A stretch of DNA of 64,000 nt, from the NCBI GenBank assembly GCA_020636435.1, contig JACJXX010000002.1, positions 2,108,001 through 2,172,000 of the forward strand. Direction: 5' to 3'. The stretch comes from Lewinellaceae bacterium (GTDB lineage Bacteria; Bacteroidota; Bacteroidia; Chitinophagales; Saprospiraceae). Below the pieces are notes generated by a model, which was not told the DNA's origin, did not search any database, and saw only the letters and a program-made list of their open reading frames with translations. Shown here in pieces: positions 1 through 8,718 of this stretch. Numbering within the stretch: position 1 is the stretch's first letter; each line of letters starts with the position of its first letter. Position numbers and translations under genes: made by a program.

Positions 1-1519
1 AGAGCCGGGCCGAAGCCGTCACGTTGAGGTTGTCCGTGTTCGGGTCGTGCAGCCGGGGGTAGCCCGTGCGGCGGAAGTCGGTATAGGCATCCACGCCGAA
101 GCCGTAGGTGGCGATCCACTTTTGAGTCATGATGTGCTCCAGCTTGCCCTCCTCATCGGCGGCGTCGTAGCGCTCCAGGACTGCCGCGATGTACGCTTCA
201 ACGTCTTCCTCCGCCAGGGCCGGAGCGCTGGCAGCAGCGGCAATCTCGTCTACCTTGTCGAAAGAAGCGCGCATGGCTTCTTCCAGCAAAGCGCGCGCGT
301 CGCCATCCGTAACGCCGGCAATAGCCAGCTCGGCTTCCAGGTATTTGCGGGCGTAGTAGGTCAGCAGCCGCTGCGGCGTGTCGGCCGCGCCGTTGAAGTT
401 GACCGCCCCGCCCTGGCCGTCGTCATAGCGGCCGCCGATAGGGTAGAGGCCCATAACCGTCGCAGAAGACGACTGGTCGAAGCCTTCGTTCGGGTCGATG
501 TTGAAGGAAAACATCCAGATGGAAAGGAAAGCCGTGCCGGAACGGGAAGGGCAATACGAACAAGGGTTCTCCGCATCGGCGTCGGTGGATCCCTCCGGCA
601 GCTGGTTGTAGAAATAATAAGGTATCCTCGGGTCTTCGATATCCTTGTAGATATTTTCATCAAAAAAGGTGTTGTCTCCTTTCATGATCTCGAAGAAATA
701 AGGGCTGATGTAATTGAAAGCGCCGCCCGCTGCGTATTCCTGCGCATAGCCGGGGTTGCGGTTTTCTGGTGCGCTGGAAGTACCGTACTGCATCTGAAAA
801 TCATCGCCCGGCCCGATAAGATCGTCCTCGCTGAGCAATTTGGCCACGTCGGCAGATACGTCGCGGACGTCGCGGATTTGAGTATACATTTTCAGCTTGA
901 GCGTGTTGGCAAACTTCCGCCATTTATCGAGGTCGCCGCCGTAGATCAGGTCATCGCTGCCGGGGGCGAAAGAAGACTCCGCTGCCAGGCCGGCAATGCC
1001 TTCGTCAATCAGGGCAAACAGGGCATCGTAGACCTGCTGGCCGTCATCAAAGTTGGGGAACAACACCTCGGCGCCCTGCTGAGCCTCAGAAAAGGGCACG
1101 TCGCCCCACATGTCCACCATGATGGAGTACATGTAAGCTTTCATGATCTTGCCGACGCCCAGGTACGGACCGGCCTGCAGTTCTTCCGCCTGCGCCAGCA
1201 TCTGCTCCAGGTCATTTAAAGCGAAGGTGTTGAGCAACCGCCAGGGGGTGGCCACGCCGAAGTCGTCGCCCTGGAAAGCGTAATCGTTCTGCTGGGTACC
1301 GCGCTGAACGGTGTGGTGAATGTACAGCGACGTGAAATTGCCCAGCCCGCCGGTAGCGGCGCCCAGCGCGCCAGCCATATTCACCTGCACCGAAGGCAGC
1401 ACAAAGGAGAGCGTTGCCTCCCGCGGGTTATTGGGGTCTTCATTGATATCCAGGAAGTCGCTGCACGAAGCCAGCATCAACATGGATAGGGTTAATATGC
1501 TTAAAACTATTTTATTCAT
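1..1519 (-). CDS. SusD/RagB-family outer-membrane lipoprotein (C-terminus beyond window)
   Basis: About 506 residues are visible; the 3' end lies outside the window. The start is ATG at 1519, giving MNKIVLSILTLSMLMLASCS, a lipoprotein signal peptide with lipobox LASC and a following acidic stretch (DFLDINEDPNNP) typical of surface-exposed Bacteroidota lipoproteins. SusD proteins sit as a lid on a SusC TonB-dependent transporter and bind the oligosaccharide or peptide substrate. The gene follows the SusC gene by only 24 bp on the same strand, so the two form a transport operon. The body resembles the SusD-like group common in Saprospiria rather than starch SusD itself. Substrate cannot be read from the sequence, and no glycoside hydrolase is adjacent in the window. 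Confidence 0.9.
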   Translation of the reverse strand, partial: MNKIVLSILTLSMLMLASCSDFLDINEDPNNPREATLSFVLPSVQVNMAGALGAATGGLGNFTSLYIHHTVQRGTQQNDYAFQGDDFGVATPWRLLNTFALNDLEQMLAQAEELQAGPYLGVGKIMKAYMYSIMVDMWGDVPFSEAQQGAEVLFPNFDDGQQVYDALFALIDEGIAGLAAESSFAPGSDDLIYGGDLDKWRKFANTLKLKMYTQIRDVRDVSADVAKLLSEDDLIGPGDDFQMQYGTSSAPENRNPGYAQEYAAGGAFNYISPYFFEIMKGDNTFFDENIYKDIEDPRIPYYFYNQLPEGSTDADAENPCSYCPSRSGTAFLSIWMFSFNIDPNEGFDQSSSATVMGLYPIGGRYDDGQGGAVNFNGAADTPQRLLTYYARKYLEAELAIAGVTDGDARALLEEAMRASFDKVDEIAAAASAPALAEEDVEAYIAAVLERYDAADEEGKLEHIMTQKWIATYGFGVDAYTDFRRTGYPRLHDPNTDNLNVTASARL

Positions 1520-1543
1520 GGCTTTTTCTTTTTTAAGTGTTCC

Positions 1544-4500
1544 TTAAAACTGCACTCTCAGGCTTACTCCATATCGGCGAACGGTGGGAGTGGCGCTGTA
1601 TTCAATACCCTGCTTATTGGTGGAGCCGAACTGGTTGACCTCCGGGTCGAAGTTGGTATGCTCGGGGAAGCCGGGAGCGGTAAACCAAAGGTTCCTGCCG
1701 GTAAGGGAAAGGCTCGCGCCGGTGAAAGGCGTATTTTCCAGCAACCGGCGGGGCAGGGAATAGGAAAGCGACACTTCCCGCAGCTTCAGGTAAGAAGCGT
1801 CGAAGACCGCCCACTCATCGGCGCCGTTGATGGCGAAGGTCTCTCCGAAGTAAAGGGTATTGACTTCCACCATGGTCTGGTTCGGAACCTTCTCTCCGGC
1901 TTCGTTCAACACCGGTTGCAGGGTATTGGGGTCGCCGTACACGCCGGGGATGACTTTCATGACCTCCCTGTCTTCGGTGTCCTTGGTCACCCCTCTGCCC
2001 AGGAGGGAGAGGACGGTATTGGAGAACAAATCCCCCCCTTGCTGCCAGTCGAGCACCGCCCGCAGCGAGAACCCTTTCCAGGAGAAGGTGTTGATGAAGC
2101 CCAGGCGGAAATCGGGGTTGGGGTTGCCGACGATGTCGGGTTGAGGCGCCCGGATCAGTTGCCCGTTGCTGCGGTCGATGAGCAGATTGCCCTCGTCGTC
2201 GCGCAGGTCGACGGAGCCCAGCAACAAACCGAATTCCTGGCCAGGGCGGTGCACCGCAATGACGCTGCCGGCAAAGGAAGAGCCCTGTTCGACCTGTACC
2301 TCTGTTACGCCTTCGGTCAGTTTTTCTACGACGTTGCGGTTGCGGGTGAAGGTCGTGAAGGTGTTCCAGGTAAAACCGTTCTCATTGCGGAAAGGCGTAA
2401 TGCCCAGCGCCACTTCCACTCCTTTATTGGAAATCTCGCCGAAATTGGTCAAAAATTGATCAAAGCCGCTGGAATTGGGAACAGATACCGTGGCGATCTG
2501 ATCTTTGGAACGCTTGTCGTAATAAGTCGCATCCAAAGTTACGAGCCCCCCGAACAAGCGGACATCCATGCCTACCTCTAATTCATTGGTGCGCTCGGGT
2601 TTCAGGTCCGGATTGCGTTCGATATCAGTAAGCGTCAGGGCCGGCGTCGTCGTCCCTCCGGTTGGCGTGAACGGGAAAGAGGCCGTCGGCGCCGGGTTGG
2701 TCACCAGCACGCTGTTTACGTTATAGACTTTGTTCAGCAAATAGGGGTCGGTATCGTTGCCCACCTGCGCCCAGCCGCCGCGCAGCTTCACGAAGTCGAT
2801 GTTCCGGGGGTTGATGGCCAGCGCATCCAGGATACTGAAGGAGGCGGAAACCGAAGGATAGAAGTAGCTGCGGTTGTCAACCGGCAGGGTCGACGACCAG
2901 TCGTTTCGGCCGGAAAGGTTTAGATAGGCCCAGCTGTTGAAGCCGAAGCGGAGCTCGCTGTATACGCCGTACAGGCGGCTGCGCTGATAACCAGGGCTGC
3001 CGTCCGGAAGGATATATGGAACGACATTATTGGTGTTATCCAGGTCGTCGATATCGAAGATGACGTAGTTCAGCCCCTGGAAGGCCTGTTGATCCACTGT
3101 GGTCTGGTTGAGGTTGTGGCCCACCAGCGCGTTGAGGGTGAGGGTATTGCTCAGGTTGGCTTCGTATTCCAGGAAGAGGTTGCTTTCTATCTCCTGGTAG
3201 GCAATGTCGTGGTCGGTCACCTGGCCTACCCCCGGGTTGGAAGAGGGCCCGGTAGAGCCCGGGCGGATGAACTCGGAGTTGCGCTGAGAATAAGCGTTCA
3301 GGCCGATGCGGTAGTTGATGGCCAGGCCATCCACGATGCGATACCGGCCGTTCAACACCGAAGCAATCCGGTCGACATCAGAACGGAAGCCGGCGTTGCG
3401 ATACGACCACAAGGGGTTGTCGGCCGTGCCCCGGCCCACCATAAATTCGCTTCCCATGTCAACCGGGTTCTGGAAGGGCTGCCCGTGAACATCCCAGTTT
3501 CTGCCCAGGTACAATGAGCGGGCAAAGGCCGAAGGGTTGTTGCTCCCCAGGGCGCCTACCCCGGAGATGACGCCATCCTGGTCGGTGCGGGTATAATTGA
3601 GGTTGGCCGACAGGGAGAACCGGTCGGAAAGCTGAGCAGAACCGCCTACGCTGAAGGAGGCGCGGGTGAAACGGGTGTTGGGCACGTAGCCTTCATTGTT
3701 CAGGTAGGAAAGGGTAGCGCCCACGCTGGCGTTTTCCCCTCCGCTGGCGATGGTTATGGAATTGTCGGAAGTGACGCCGGTTTGGAACAGTTTTTCCACA
3801 TTGTCCGGATAGGCCCGGTAGGGCACCGTGACGCCGTCCAGTTCGTCAAAACCAAGCCTCCCCTGATACCAATGCGGTATTTCCGTCAGGGTTGCATAAG
3901 GCCGGGTTCCCACGAAAGGCGCCCCCCAGGAGCCGTTCACCTGCTGGTAGTTGAAGTTGGTGCCGGTGCCGTAGGTATTCTGGTATTCCGGCAGGTTGGC
4001 GATCTCCTCGAAAGCCAGGGTGGAAGACACGCTGATGCCCAGCCCCTTCTTCTGGCGGGAGCCCGTTTTGGTGGTGATCATGATCACTCCGTTGGCGGCA
4101 CGGGACCCCCACAGGGAAGCGGCGGCCGCACCCCGCAGTATGTTGATCGTTTCGATGTTGTTGGGGTCGATGTCCGCCATTCGGTTGGCGTAGGCTCCGC
4201 CGCCGTTCAGCCCCAGGTTGGTGCGGTATTCAGAGTTGTCGTAAGGAATGCCGTCTACCACGATCAGGGGCTGGTTATTGCCCAGCAGGGAAGAATTGCC
4301 CCGAATGGTAATGCGCGTGGCGCTGCCCGGCGCTCCGCTGCTGCCCAGGATGTTGACGCCGGCTACCTTGCCCTGCAGGGCGCGCAGGGGGTCGGGTTCG
4401 GCCACCTGCTGGATTTGGTCGCCTTCCAGCGATTGCACGGCATAGCCCAGGGATTTTTCGTCCCGCTCAATGCCCAGGGCCGTCACCACGGCCGTTTCGA

Positions 4501-4798
4501 GGATGACGCCTTCCGCCAGGGTTACATCCACGACGTTCGACGCGCCAATTTCCACTTCGCGGGTGTTATAACCCGTGTAGCTAAAAACTAAAGTATTCCT
4601 GTTTTCAGGCAGCCGTATCGAATAATTGCCGTCGATATCGGTCACCGTCCCGGTAGACGTGCCCTTTATGACCACATTGGCCCCGATCAGCGGCTGGCCA
4701 TTGTTATCGGACACCGCCCCGGTGATGGTGCGCTGCGCCACAACGGTGGCCAGGCCCAGCAAGACCATCGGAAGAACCAGTAAAATCCTCTTCATCAT
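1544..4798 (-). CDS. SusC/RagA-family TonB-linked outer-membrane transporter
   Basis: 1084 residues from the start at 4798 (MMKRILLVLPMVLLGLATVV), which places a clear signal peptide at the N-terminus; the frame is open upstream, but that extension lacks a signal and looks untranslated. Order of domains: signal peptide, a carboxypeptidase-regulatory-like beta-sandwich (about residues 25-100, GAVSDNNGQPLIGANVVIKG), plug domain with the SusC motif around NILRGAAAASLWGSRAANGV, then a beta-barrel ending in a C-terminal Phe (RRYGVSLRVQF). It imports a substrate delivered by the downstream SusD, energised by TonB-ExbBD. Length is normal for the family. Substrate is unknown. Confidence 0.93.
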   Translation of the reverse strand: MMKRILLVLPMVLLGLATVVAQRTITGAVSDNNGQPLIGANVVIKGTSTGTVTDIDGNYSIRLPENRNTLVFSYTGYNTREVEIGASNVVDVTLAEGVILETAVVTALGIERDEKSLGYAVQSLEGDQIQQVAEPDPLRALQGKVAGVNILGSSGAPGSATRITIRGNSSLLGNNQPLIVVDGIPYDNSEYRTNLGLNGGGAYANRMADIDPNNIETINILRGAAAASLWGSRAANGVIMITTKTGSRQKKGLGISVSSTLAFEEIANLPEYQNTYGTGTNFNYQQVNGSWGAPFVGTRPYATLTEIPHWYQGRLGFDELDGVTVPYRAYPDNVEKLFQTGVTSDNSITIASGGENASVGATLSYLNNEGYVPNTRFTRASFSVGGSAQLSDRFSLSANLNYTRTDQDGVISGVGALGSNNPSAFARSLYLGRNWDVHGQPFQNPVDMGSEFMVGRGTADNPLWSYRNAGFRSDVDRIASVLNGRYRIVDGLAINYRIGLNAYSQRNSEFIRPGSTGPSSNPGVGQVTDHDIAYQEIESNLFLEYEANLSNTLTLNALVGHNLNQTTVDQQAFQGLNYVIFDIDDLDNTNNVVPYILPDGSPGYQRSRLYGVYSELRFGFNSWAYLNLSGRNDWSSTLPVDNRSYFYPSVSASFSILDALAINPRNIDFVKLRGGWAQVGNDTDPYLLNKVYNVNSVLVTNPAPTASFPFTPTGGTTTPALTLTDIERNPDLKPERTNELEVGMDVRLFGGLVTLDATYYDKRSKDQIATVSVPNSSGFDQFLTNFGEISNKGVEVALGITPFRNENGFTWNTFTTFTRNRNVVEKLTEGVTEVQVEQGSSFAGSVIAVHRPGQEFGLLLGSVDLRDDEGNLLIDRSNGQLIRAPQPDIVGNPNPDFRLGFINTFSWKGFSLRAVLDWQQGGDLFSNTVLSLLGRGVTKDTEDREVMKVIPGVYGDPNTLQPVLNEAGEKVPNQTMVEVNTLYFGETFAINGADEWAVFDASYLKLREVSLSYSLPRRLLENTPFTGASLSLTGRNLWFTAPGFPEHTNFDPEVNQFGSTNKQGIEYSATPTVRRYGVSLRVQF

Positions 4799-5025
4799 AA
4801 ATAAATTTTGGTTAAAAAATGCGTACAGAGTATAAGCCGCCACCTCAACCGGCGCTTTGCGCCCGAAGAGCAGGACTGGCATAGAATGCCCCTCCATCCG
4901 TCCGGGCCGGCAAGCCGGCAGCAGCGAATGAAAAAAGGGACATTAGCAATAAATTGCGAGGTTGATCGGGCGCATAACGGCCCGGCACAACGAAGTTTGA
5001 TGAAAAGGCGAATGAGCGAATGAGC

Positions 5026-5058
5026 GGAAAAGGTTGCCGGGTTTTCTCACCCGGCAAC
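5026..5058 (-). terminator. probable intrinsic terminator of the LuxR-type regulator gene
   Basis: Stem GTTGCCGGGT / ACCCGGCAAC (5033-5058) with a 6-nt loop, followed on the minus strand by a short T-rich run (CTTTTCC). It lies 68 bp past the stop of the response-regulator gene. The T tract is weak. Confidence 0.5.
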
Positions 5059-5125
5059 GTAATTACAGATTAGTATGAAAAAAACTCTCAATAGTTCCAA
5101 AATTGGACAGGGTGTACAGCTCCTG

Positions 5126-5749
5126 TTATACCATTCCCACCTGAGCGGCCTTGATCACGGCCTCATGGCGGGAGTTGACTTTTAGCTTCCGGTATATATT
5201 TTTAAGGTGAAAGCGCACGGTGTTTGGACTGACAAACAGCCGCTCTCCGATCTTGCGGTAACTGTAGCCTTTGCAAAGCAGGGCCATGACGTCGAATTCC
5301 CGTTTGGATAAGGAAGGCAGTGGGTTATCCAACTGGCTGAAGGAGGTCACCACCCGTTTTGCCACCGAAGGGCTCATCGGCGCTCCGCCGGCTTTTACTT
5401 CCCGGATAGCATTCAGCAAATAGGACGGAAAAAAGGTTTTGGAAATGTATCCCAGCGCCCCTGCCTTGAACGCGGCAAAGATGTGTTCTTCCAGCAAAGA
5501 GTTGGTAAACATGATGACGGACAAGCCGGGAAGCTCTTCCAGCAGGAGGCGCACACAATCGGCGCCCTGCATATCAGGAAGGTCGGTTTCGATAAGGAGA
5601 ACATCGGAAGGAGACTCCGCCATGCCTTCCAGGGCAGCCTGCCCATTGGCATACGAACCATGGCAACAGAAACCATCACTGGTTTCCAGTATGCCCTGGA
5701 CGCCTTCTCTCACGTCCCGTTTGGCATCTACAATTGCAACGGAAATCAT
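5126..5749 (-). CDS. NarL/FixJ-type response regulator with atypical receiver
   Basis: 207 residues from ATG at 5749 (MISVAIVDAKRDV); an upstream in-frame ATG (5815) would add 22 residues before beta-1 of the receiver. Residues 1-120 are a CheY-like receiver; about 145-207 are a LuxR-type helix-turn-helix (LSKREFDVMALLCKGYSYRKIGERLF...). The receiver departs from consensus: where NarL has the phospho-acceptor Asp (LLDLNMP), this protein has Glu54 (LLIETDLP), and the acidic pair DD near the N-terminus is D8-A9. The switch Thr (FTNS) and the conserved Lys (ISKT) are present. It is therefore probably a pseudo-receiver regulating transcription without classical phosphorylation. No histidine kinase is adjacent. 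Its target could be the divergent or downstream SusCD genes, but this is a guess. Confidence 0.88.
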   Translation of the reverse strand: MISVAIVDAKRDVREGVQGILETSDGFCCHGSYANGQAALEGMAESPSDVLLIETDLPDMQGADCVRLLLEELPGLSVIMFTNSLLEEHIFAAFKAGALGYISKTFFPSYLLNAIREVKAGGAPMSPSVAKRVVTSFSQLDNPLPSLSKREFDVMALLCKGYSYRKIGERLFVSPNTVRFHLKNIYRKLKVNSRHEAVIKAAQVGMV

Positions 5750-6048
5750 TTTTAGTCGGGTGTATTCAGTTATCAAGGACAACACAAATTGCTCAGGGTT
5801 GCCTCTTGCTTGCATTGCCTCTAAATTGCGGCCTTATTTCCAGTTGGGCAAGCCCGCACCAGCCGGATTGTATGAACCGGCCTTTCCTGATGGCCAATGC
5901 CTTTGTTTACTACACCAATGTACAAGTATATTCAGGAGGATCAAACTACCCAACCGGGTAGTTGAGCGCATTTGTGTGGGGGATGACATAAGAGAAGGGG
6001 TAAGAGGAGGTGTAAAAGTGTAAGGGCGTAAACGTGTAAATGACCGGG

Positions 6049-6263
6049 GGGTGCGATTCCCATTTGTACCCATGTAGCAGATAGCTTGGGGAAATGCCCC
6101 TAAAATTCAGGAAAACACGGTTTCACAGTCCCCTTGCTCTACTGTTATGGAGCCTACGGCCTCAACAATGGAACCGGGAAACCATGGAACAGTACTTCGA
6201 GGGAATAATTCCGGGTGTTTTCATGCCCAGAAACATAAGGGGGTACAAACTAGAATCGCACCC
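6049..6263 (+). mobile_element. 215-bp MITE-like element, copy A
   Basis: Bounded by terminal inverted repeats starting GGGTGCGATTC and continuing imperfectly through a shared TTTGTACCC block. It is flanked by TGACCGGG (6041-6048) and TGACAGGG (6264-6271), an 8-bp target duplication with one mismatch. An inverted copy at 17475-17785 differs at only two positions outside an insertion. It contains no credible gene and occupies most of the 560-bp gap between the response regulator and the ROK kinase. Confidence 0.85.
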
Positions 6264-6313
6264 TGACAGGGTAGAAACCGCGCCCAGCCCCGCACGTTTA
6301 CACGTTTACACAC

Positions 6314-7234
6314 TTACACGTTCACCTCCCCTCCCAGCAAAGCCGCCCCGAACACCCCCGCACTATCTCCCAGTTTAGGTTTCAGGAATTTCGTCTTCAG
6401 GCTGTTGTTGAAGACAAACGGCTGGACAGCCGCCGCCCCTTCGGAATAGAGCAGGCCGATGTTGCCCAGGCCGCCGCCCAGCACGACCACGTCGGGGTCC
6501 AGCACATTGATGACGCCGGCGATGCCTTTGCCGAAGAAGCGAATGAGGCGTTCGATCGTAGCTGTGGCGGCTGCATCCCCGCCTGCCTCACAGCGTTCGA
6601 CGATCCGGGGCAGTGTGCGCTCCTGCCCTGACAGCCGGGCGTAGTGCTTTTCCAAAGCCGGGCCGGATATGACCGTTTCCACACAACCGGCCCTCCCGCA
6701 GTAACAGGGCCCGCCGGATTCGTCCAGGAAGTTGTGGCCCCATTCTCCGGCGATGCCGTGGCGCCCCTCCAGCAATTCTCCGCCGATGACGATGCCGCCG
6801 CCGACGCCGGTGCCCATGATTACGCCAAACACTGTTTTGGCCTCCGGCGCCAAATCTCTGACCGCGCCCAGCCGGGTTTCGGCCACGGCAAAGCAGTTGG
6901 CGTCATTGGCCAGTATTACCGGAATGCCCAGGGCTGCTTCCAGGTCTTGGCGCAACGGCTGGCCATTGAGGGCGGTGGTGTTGCAGTTTTTCATGGTTTG
7001 CGTATCCGGGTCGAGCATGCCAGGGCCGCCGACGCCCAGCTGTTCAGGCGCCATGCCCGACTCTTCGGCCATCCGGCCCACCAGCCGGGCAACCTGTTTG
7101 ACAATATGCCCGTAGCCCTTTTCCGATTCCGTGGGAATGCGCAACCGCAGCAGCACATTAAGCGGAGCGGAGCTTTCCAAAATGACGCCTTCCGTCTTGG
7201 TCCCGCCCAGGTCGATACCCCAGAGTGGCTTCAT
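6314..7234 (-). CDS. ROK-family sugar kinase (glucokinase / N-acetylhexosamine kinase type)
   Basis: 306 residues from ATG at 7234 (MKPLWGIDLGGTK). The frame is open to 7279, but that extension runs into a fold-back repeat and is not credible. The N-terminal phosphate-binding motif GIDLGGTKTEG, the ROK zinc cluster CYCGRAGCVE, the catalytic-loop Asp in ILANDANCFAVAE, and a C-terminal GGGLGN block identify an ATP-dependent cytoplasmic sugar kinase. ROK proteins of this length lack the DNA-binding domain of ROK repressors. The exact sugar cannot be told from sequence; glucose or N-acetylglucosamine/mannosamine are usual. Confidence 0.9.
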   Translation of the reverse strand: MKPLWGIDLGGTKTEGVILESSAPLNVLLRLRIPTESEKGYGHIVKQVARLVGRMAEESGMAPEQLGVGGPGMLDPDTQTMKNCNTTALNGQPLRQDLEAALGIPVILANDANCFAVAETRLGAVRDLAPEAKTVFGVIMGTGVGGGIVIGGELLEGRHGIAGEWGHNFLDESGGPCYCGRAGCVETVISGPALEKHYARLSGQERTLPRIVERCEAGGDAAATATIERLIRFFGKGIAGVINVLDPDVVVLGGGLGNIGLLYSEGAAAVQPFVFNNSLKTKFLKPKLGDSAGVFGAALLGGEVNV

Positions 7235-7259
7235 CGGCAATTTTTTCTTTAAGTAGTGA

Positions 7260-7366
7260 TTAAAAAATAAGTTCGACATCTTGAGTCAATGAATTATGGA
7301 TCGGCCTATGCCCTAATGGGCTGTCGGCCTTCACCATAATTCATTGACGTCGAACTTATTTTTTAA
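7260..7366. repeat. long fold-back hairpin upstream of the ROK kinase
   Basis: The outer arms TTAAAAAATAAGTTCGAC (7260-7277) and their exact complement (7349-7366) enclose inner arms GTCAATGAATTATGG (7285-7299) and complement (7334-7348). Further inside lie complementary CGGCC/GGCCG and GCCC/GGGC. The whole 107 bp can extrude as a cruciform. It occupies the intergenic space between the divergent kinase and esterase genes. No copy elsewhere in the window was seen. Confidence 0.85.
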
Positions 7367-7581
7367 ATGTTCCCAAAATAGTCACCTTTCCGGAAAAAGT
7401 GCGTAAAAAGCAGGCGCGCTCCTATTTTTTCCCTGCAAGCAATTAGTCGGAGCGCCAATAACTTTTGCTGCTCATTATTTCTTAATTTTGTGGACTTCGG
7501 GGAAAAGGAGATTTGCGATGGCTAAAGAAAAAAAGAAAGAGGCACGGAAGCCGCCTCCACCCCACAACAGGAAAATACAAC

Positions 7582-8718
7582 ATGACCGGCGAGATACCGT
7601 CACCACGACATACCGCTAAAGGCAGTGAAAGCCTGTCCATATATCTGACTACAGCCGACGATAGTAGTGAACCTGTTTATATTGCCGGCAACTTCAACGG
7701 CTGGAAAGCAGGCGATGGCCAGTACCAGATGAAACGGGAAGGGCCGGGCGCTTTCAGCTTTACTTTCAAAGATACCCATTTGTTGCCGGGCCACCTCGAA
7801 TACAAATACCAGCGGGGCAGTTGGGATTCCGCCGAGCTCGACGAGCACGGCAACGCCATTCCCAACCGGGAACTGGATTTCCGGGCAATTCCGGAAACTC
7901 ATGACCACGTTCCCCGGTGGCTGAAGGATGGGCTGGCCTATGATCCGGCCTTTCTGCCTAAGATACAGGTCATTTCCGAACAGTTTGAGATTCCGCAGCT
8001 GATCAAAACCCGCCGCATTGCCGCGCTGCTTCCACACGATTATGAGGAAAGCGGCAAGCATTATCCGGTGCTCTACCTGCAGGACGGCCAAAACCTCTTC
8101 GACGATTACGCTCCTTTTGGCAACTGGGGCGTGGATAAGAAACTGGCCGTCATGGCCGAACGCGGCATCGGCGACATCATCATCATTTCCATCGACCACG
8201 CGGAGAAAGAACGCATCGATGAATTCACGCCTTCCCACCGCACCAAACTGGGGTACGGCGACGGCAAAAAATATGTACGCTTTCTGGCGGACACGCTCAA
8301 AACCTACGTCGACAAAAACTTCCGAACCGTTCCCGGCCGGGAGCACACCGGTATCGGCGGCAGCTCTATGGGCGGCCTGATCAGCATTTACGCCGGATTG
8401 ATGTATCCGGAAGTGTACGGCAAACTGATGATCTTTTCCCCCTCGTTGTGGGTGATGCCCAACATCCACTTCCATTTCCTGAATTTCAACGACCCTCAGG
8501 ATATGGAGATTTATCTGTACGGCGGCGAAAAAGAAAGCGTCAATATGGTGCCGAACCTGCGGCGTTTCAAGGAGGCCTTCGAAGATAGCGGCAATGCATC
8601 CTTTAAATTCAAGCTCGCAGTTGACCCCCGGGGGCAACACAACGAAGCCCGGTGGGGGGAAGAATTTCCCCGGGCAGCAGAGTGGCTGTTTTTCCATCAA
8701 AAAGAAACCAAAACATGA
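7582..8718 (+). CDS. esterase with N-terminal glycogen-binding-like domain and alpha/beta-hydrolase domain
   Basis: 378 residues from ATG at 7582 (MTGEIPSPRHTAKG), preceded by AGGAAAA; a longer reading from TTG at 7513 would add a basic, non-conserved tail. Residues about 15-95 form an early-set beta-sandwich like CBM48/CBM20 (VYIAGNFNGWKAGDGQYQM). The rest is an enterochelin-esterase/EsteraseD-type hydrolase: oxyanion region LYLQDGQNLFDD, nucleophile elbow GIGGSSMGG, and a C-terminal His near GQHNEARW. There is no signal peptide, so it is probably cytoplasmic. It overlaps the aminopeptidase gene by an ATGA and is therefore translationally coupled to it. Its substrate is unknown. Confidence 0.85.
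   Translation: MTGEIPSPRHTAKGSESLSIYLTTADDSSEPVYIAGNFNGWKAGDGQYQMKREGPGAFSFTFKDTHLLPGHLEYKYQRGSWDSAELDEHGNAIPNRELDFRAIPETHDHVPRWLKDGLAYDPAFLPKIQVISEQFEIPQLIKTRRIAALLPHDYEESGKHYPVLYLQDGQNLFDDYAPFGNWGVDKKLAVMAERGIGDIIIISIDHAEKERIDEFTPSHRTKLGYGDGKKYVRFLADTLKTYVDKNFRTVPGREHTGIGGSSMGGLISIYAGLMYPEVYGKLMIFSPSLWVMPNIHFHFLNFNDPQDMEIYLYGGEKESVNMVPNLRRFKEAFEDSGNASFKFKLAVDPRGQHNEARWGEEFPRAAEWLFFHQKETKT

Noticed and set aside
6094..6378. 94-residue ORF inside the MITE-like element
   Set aside because: It crosses the element boundary into the kinase gene, is not kept in copy B because of the insertion context, and has no recognisable domain.
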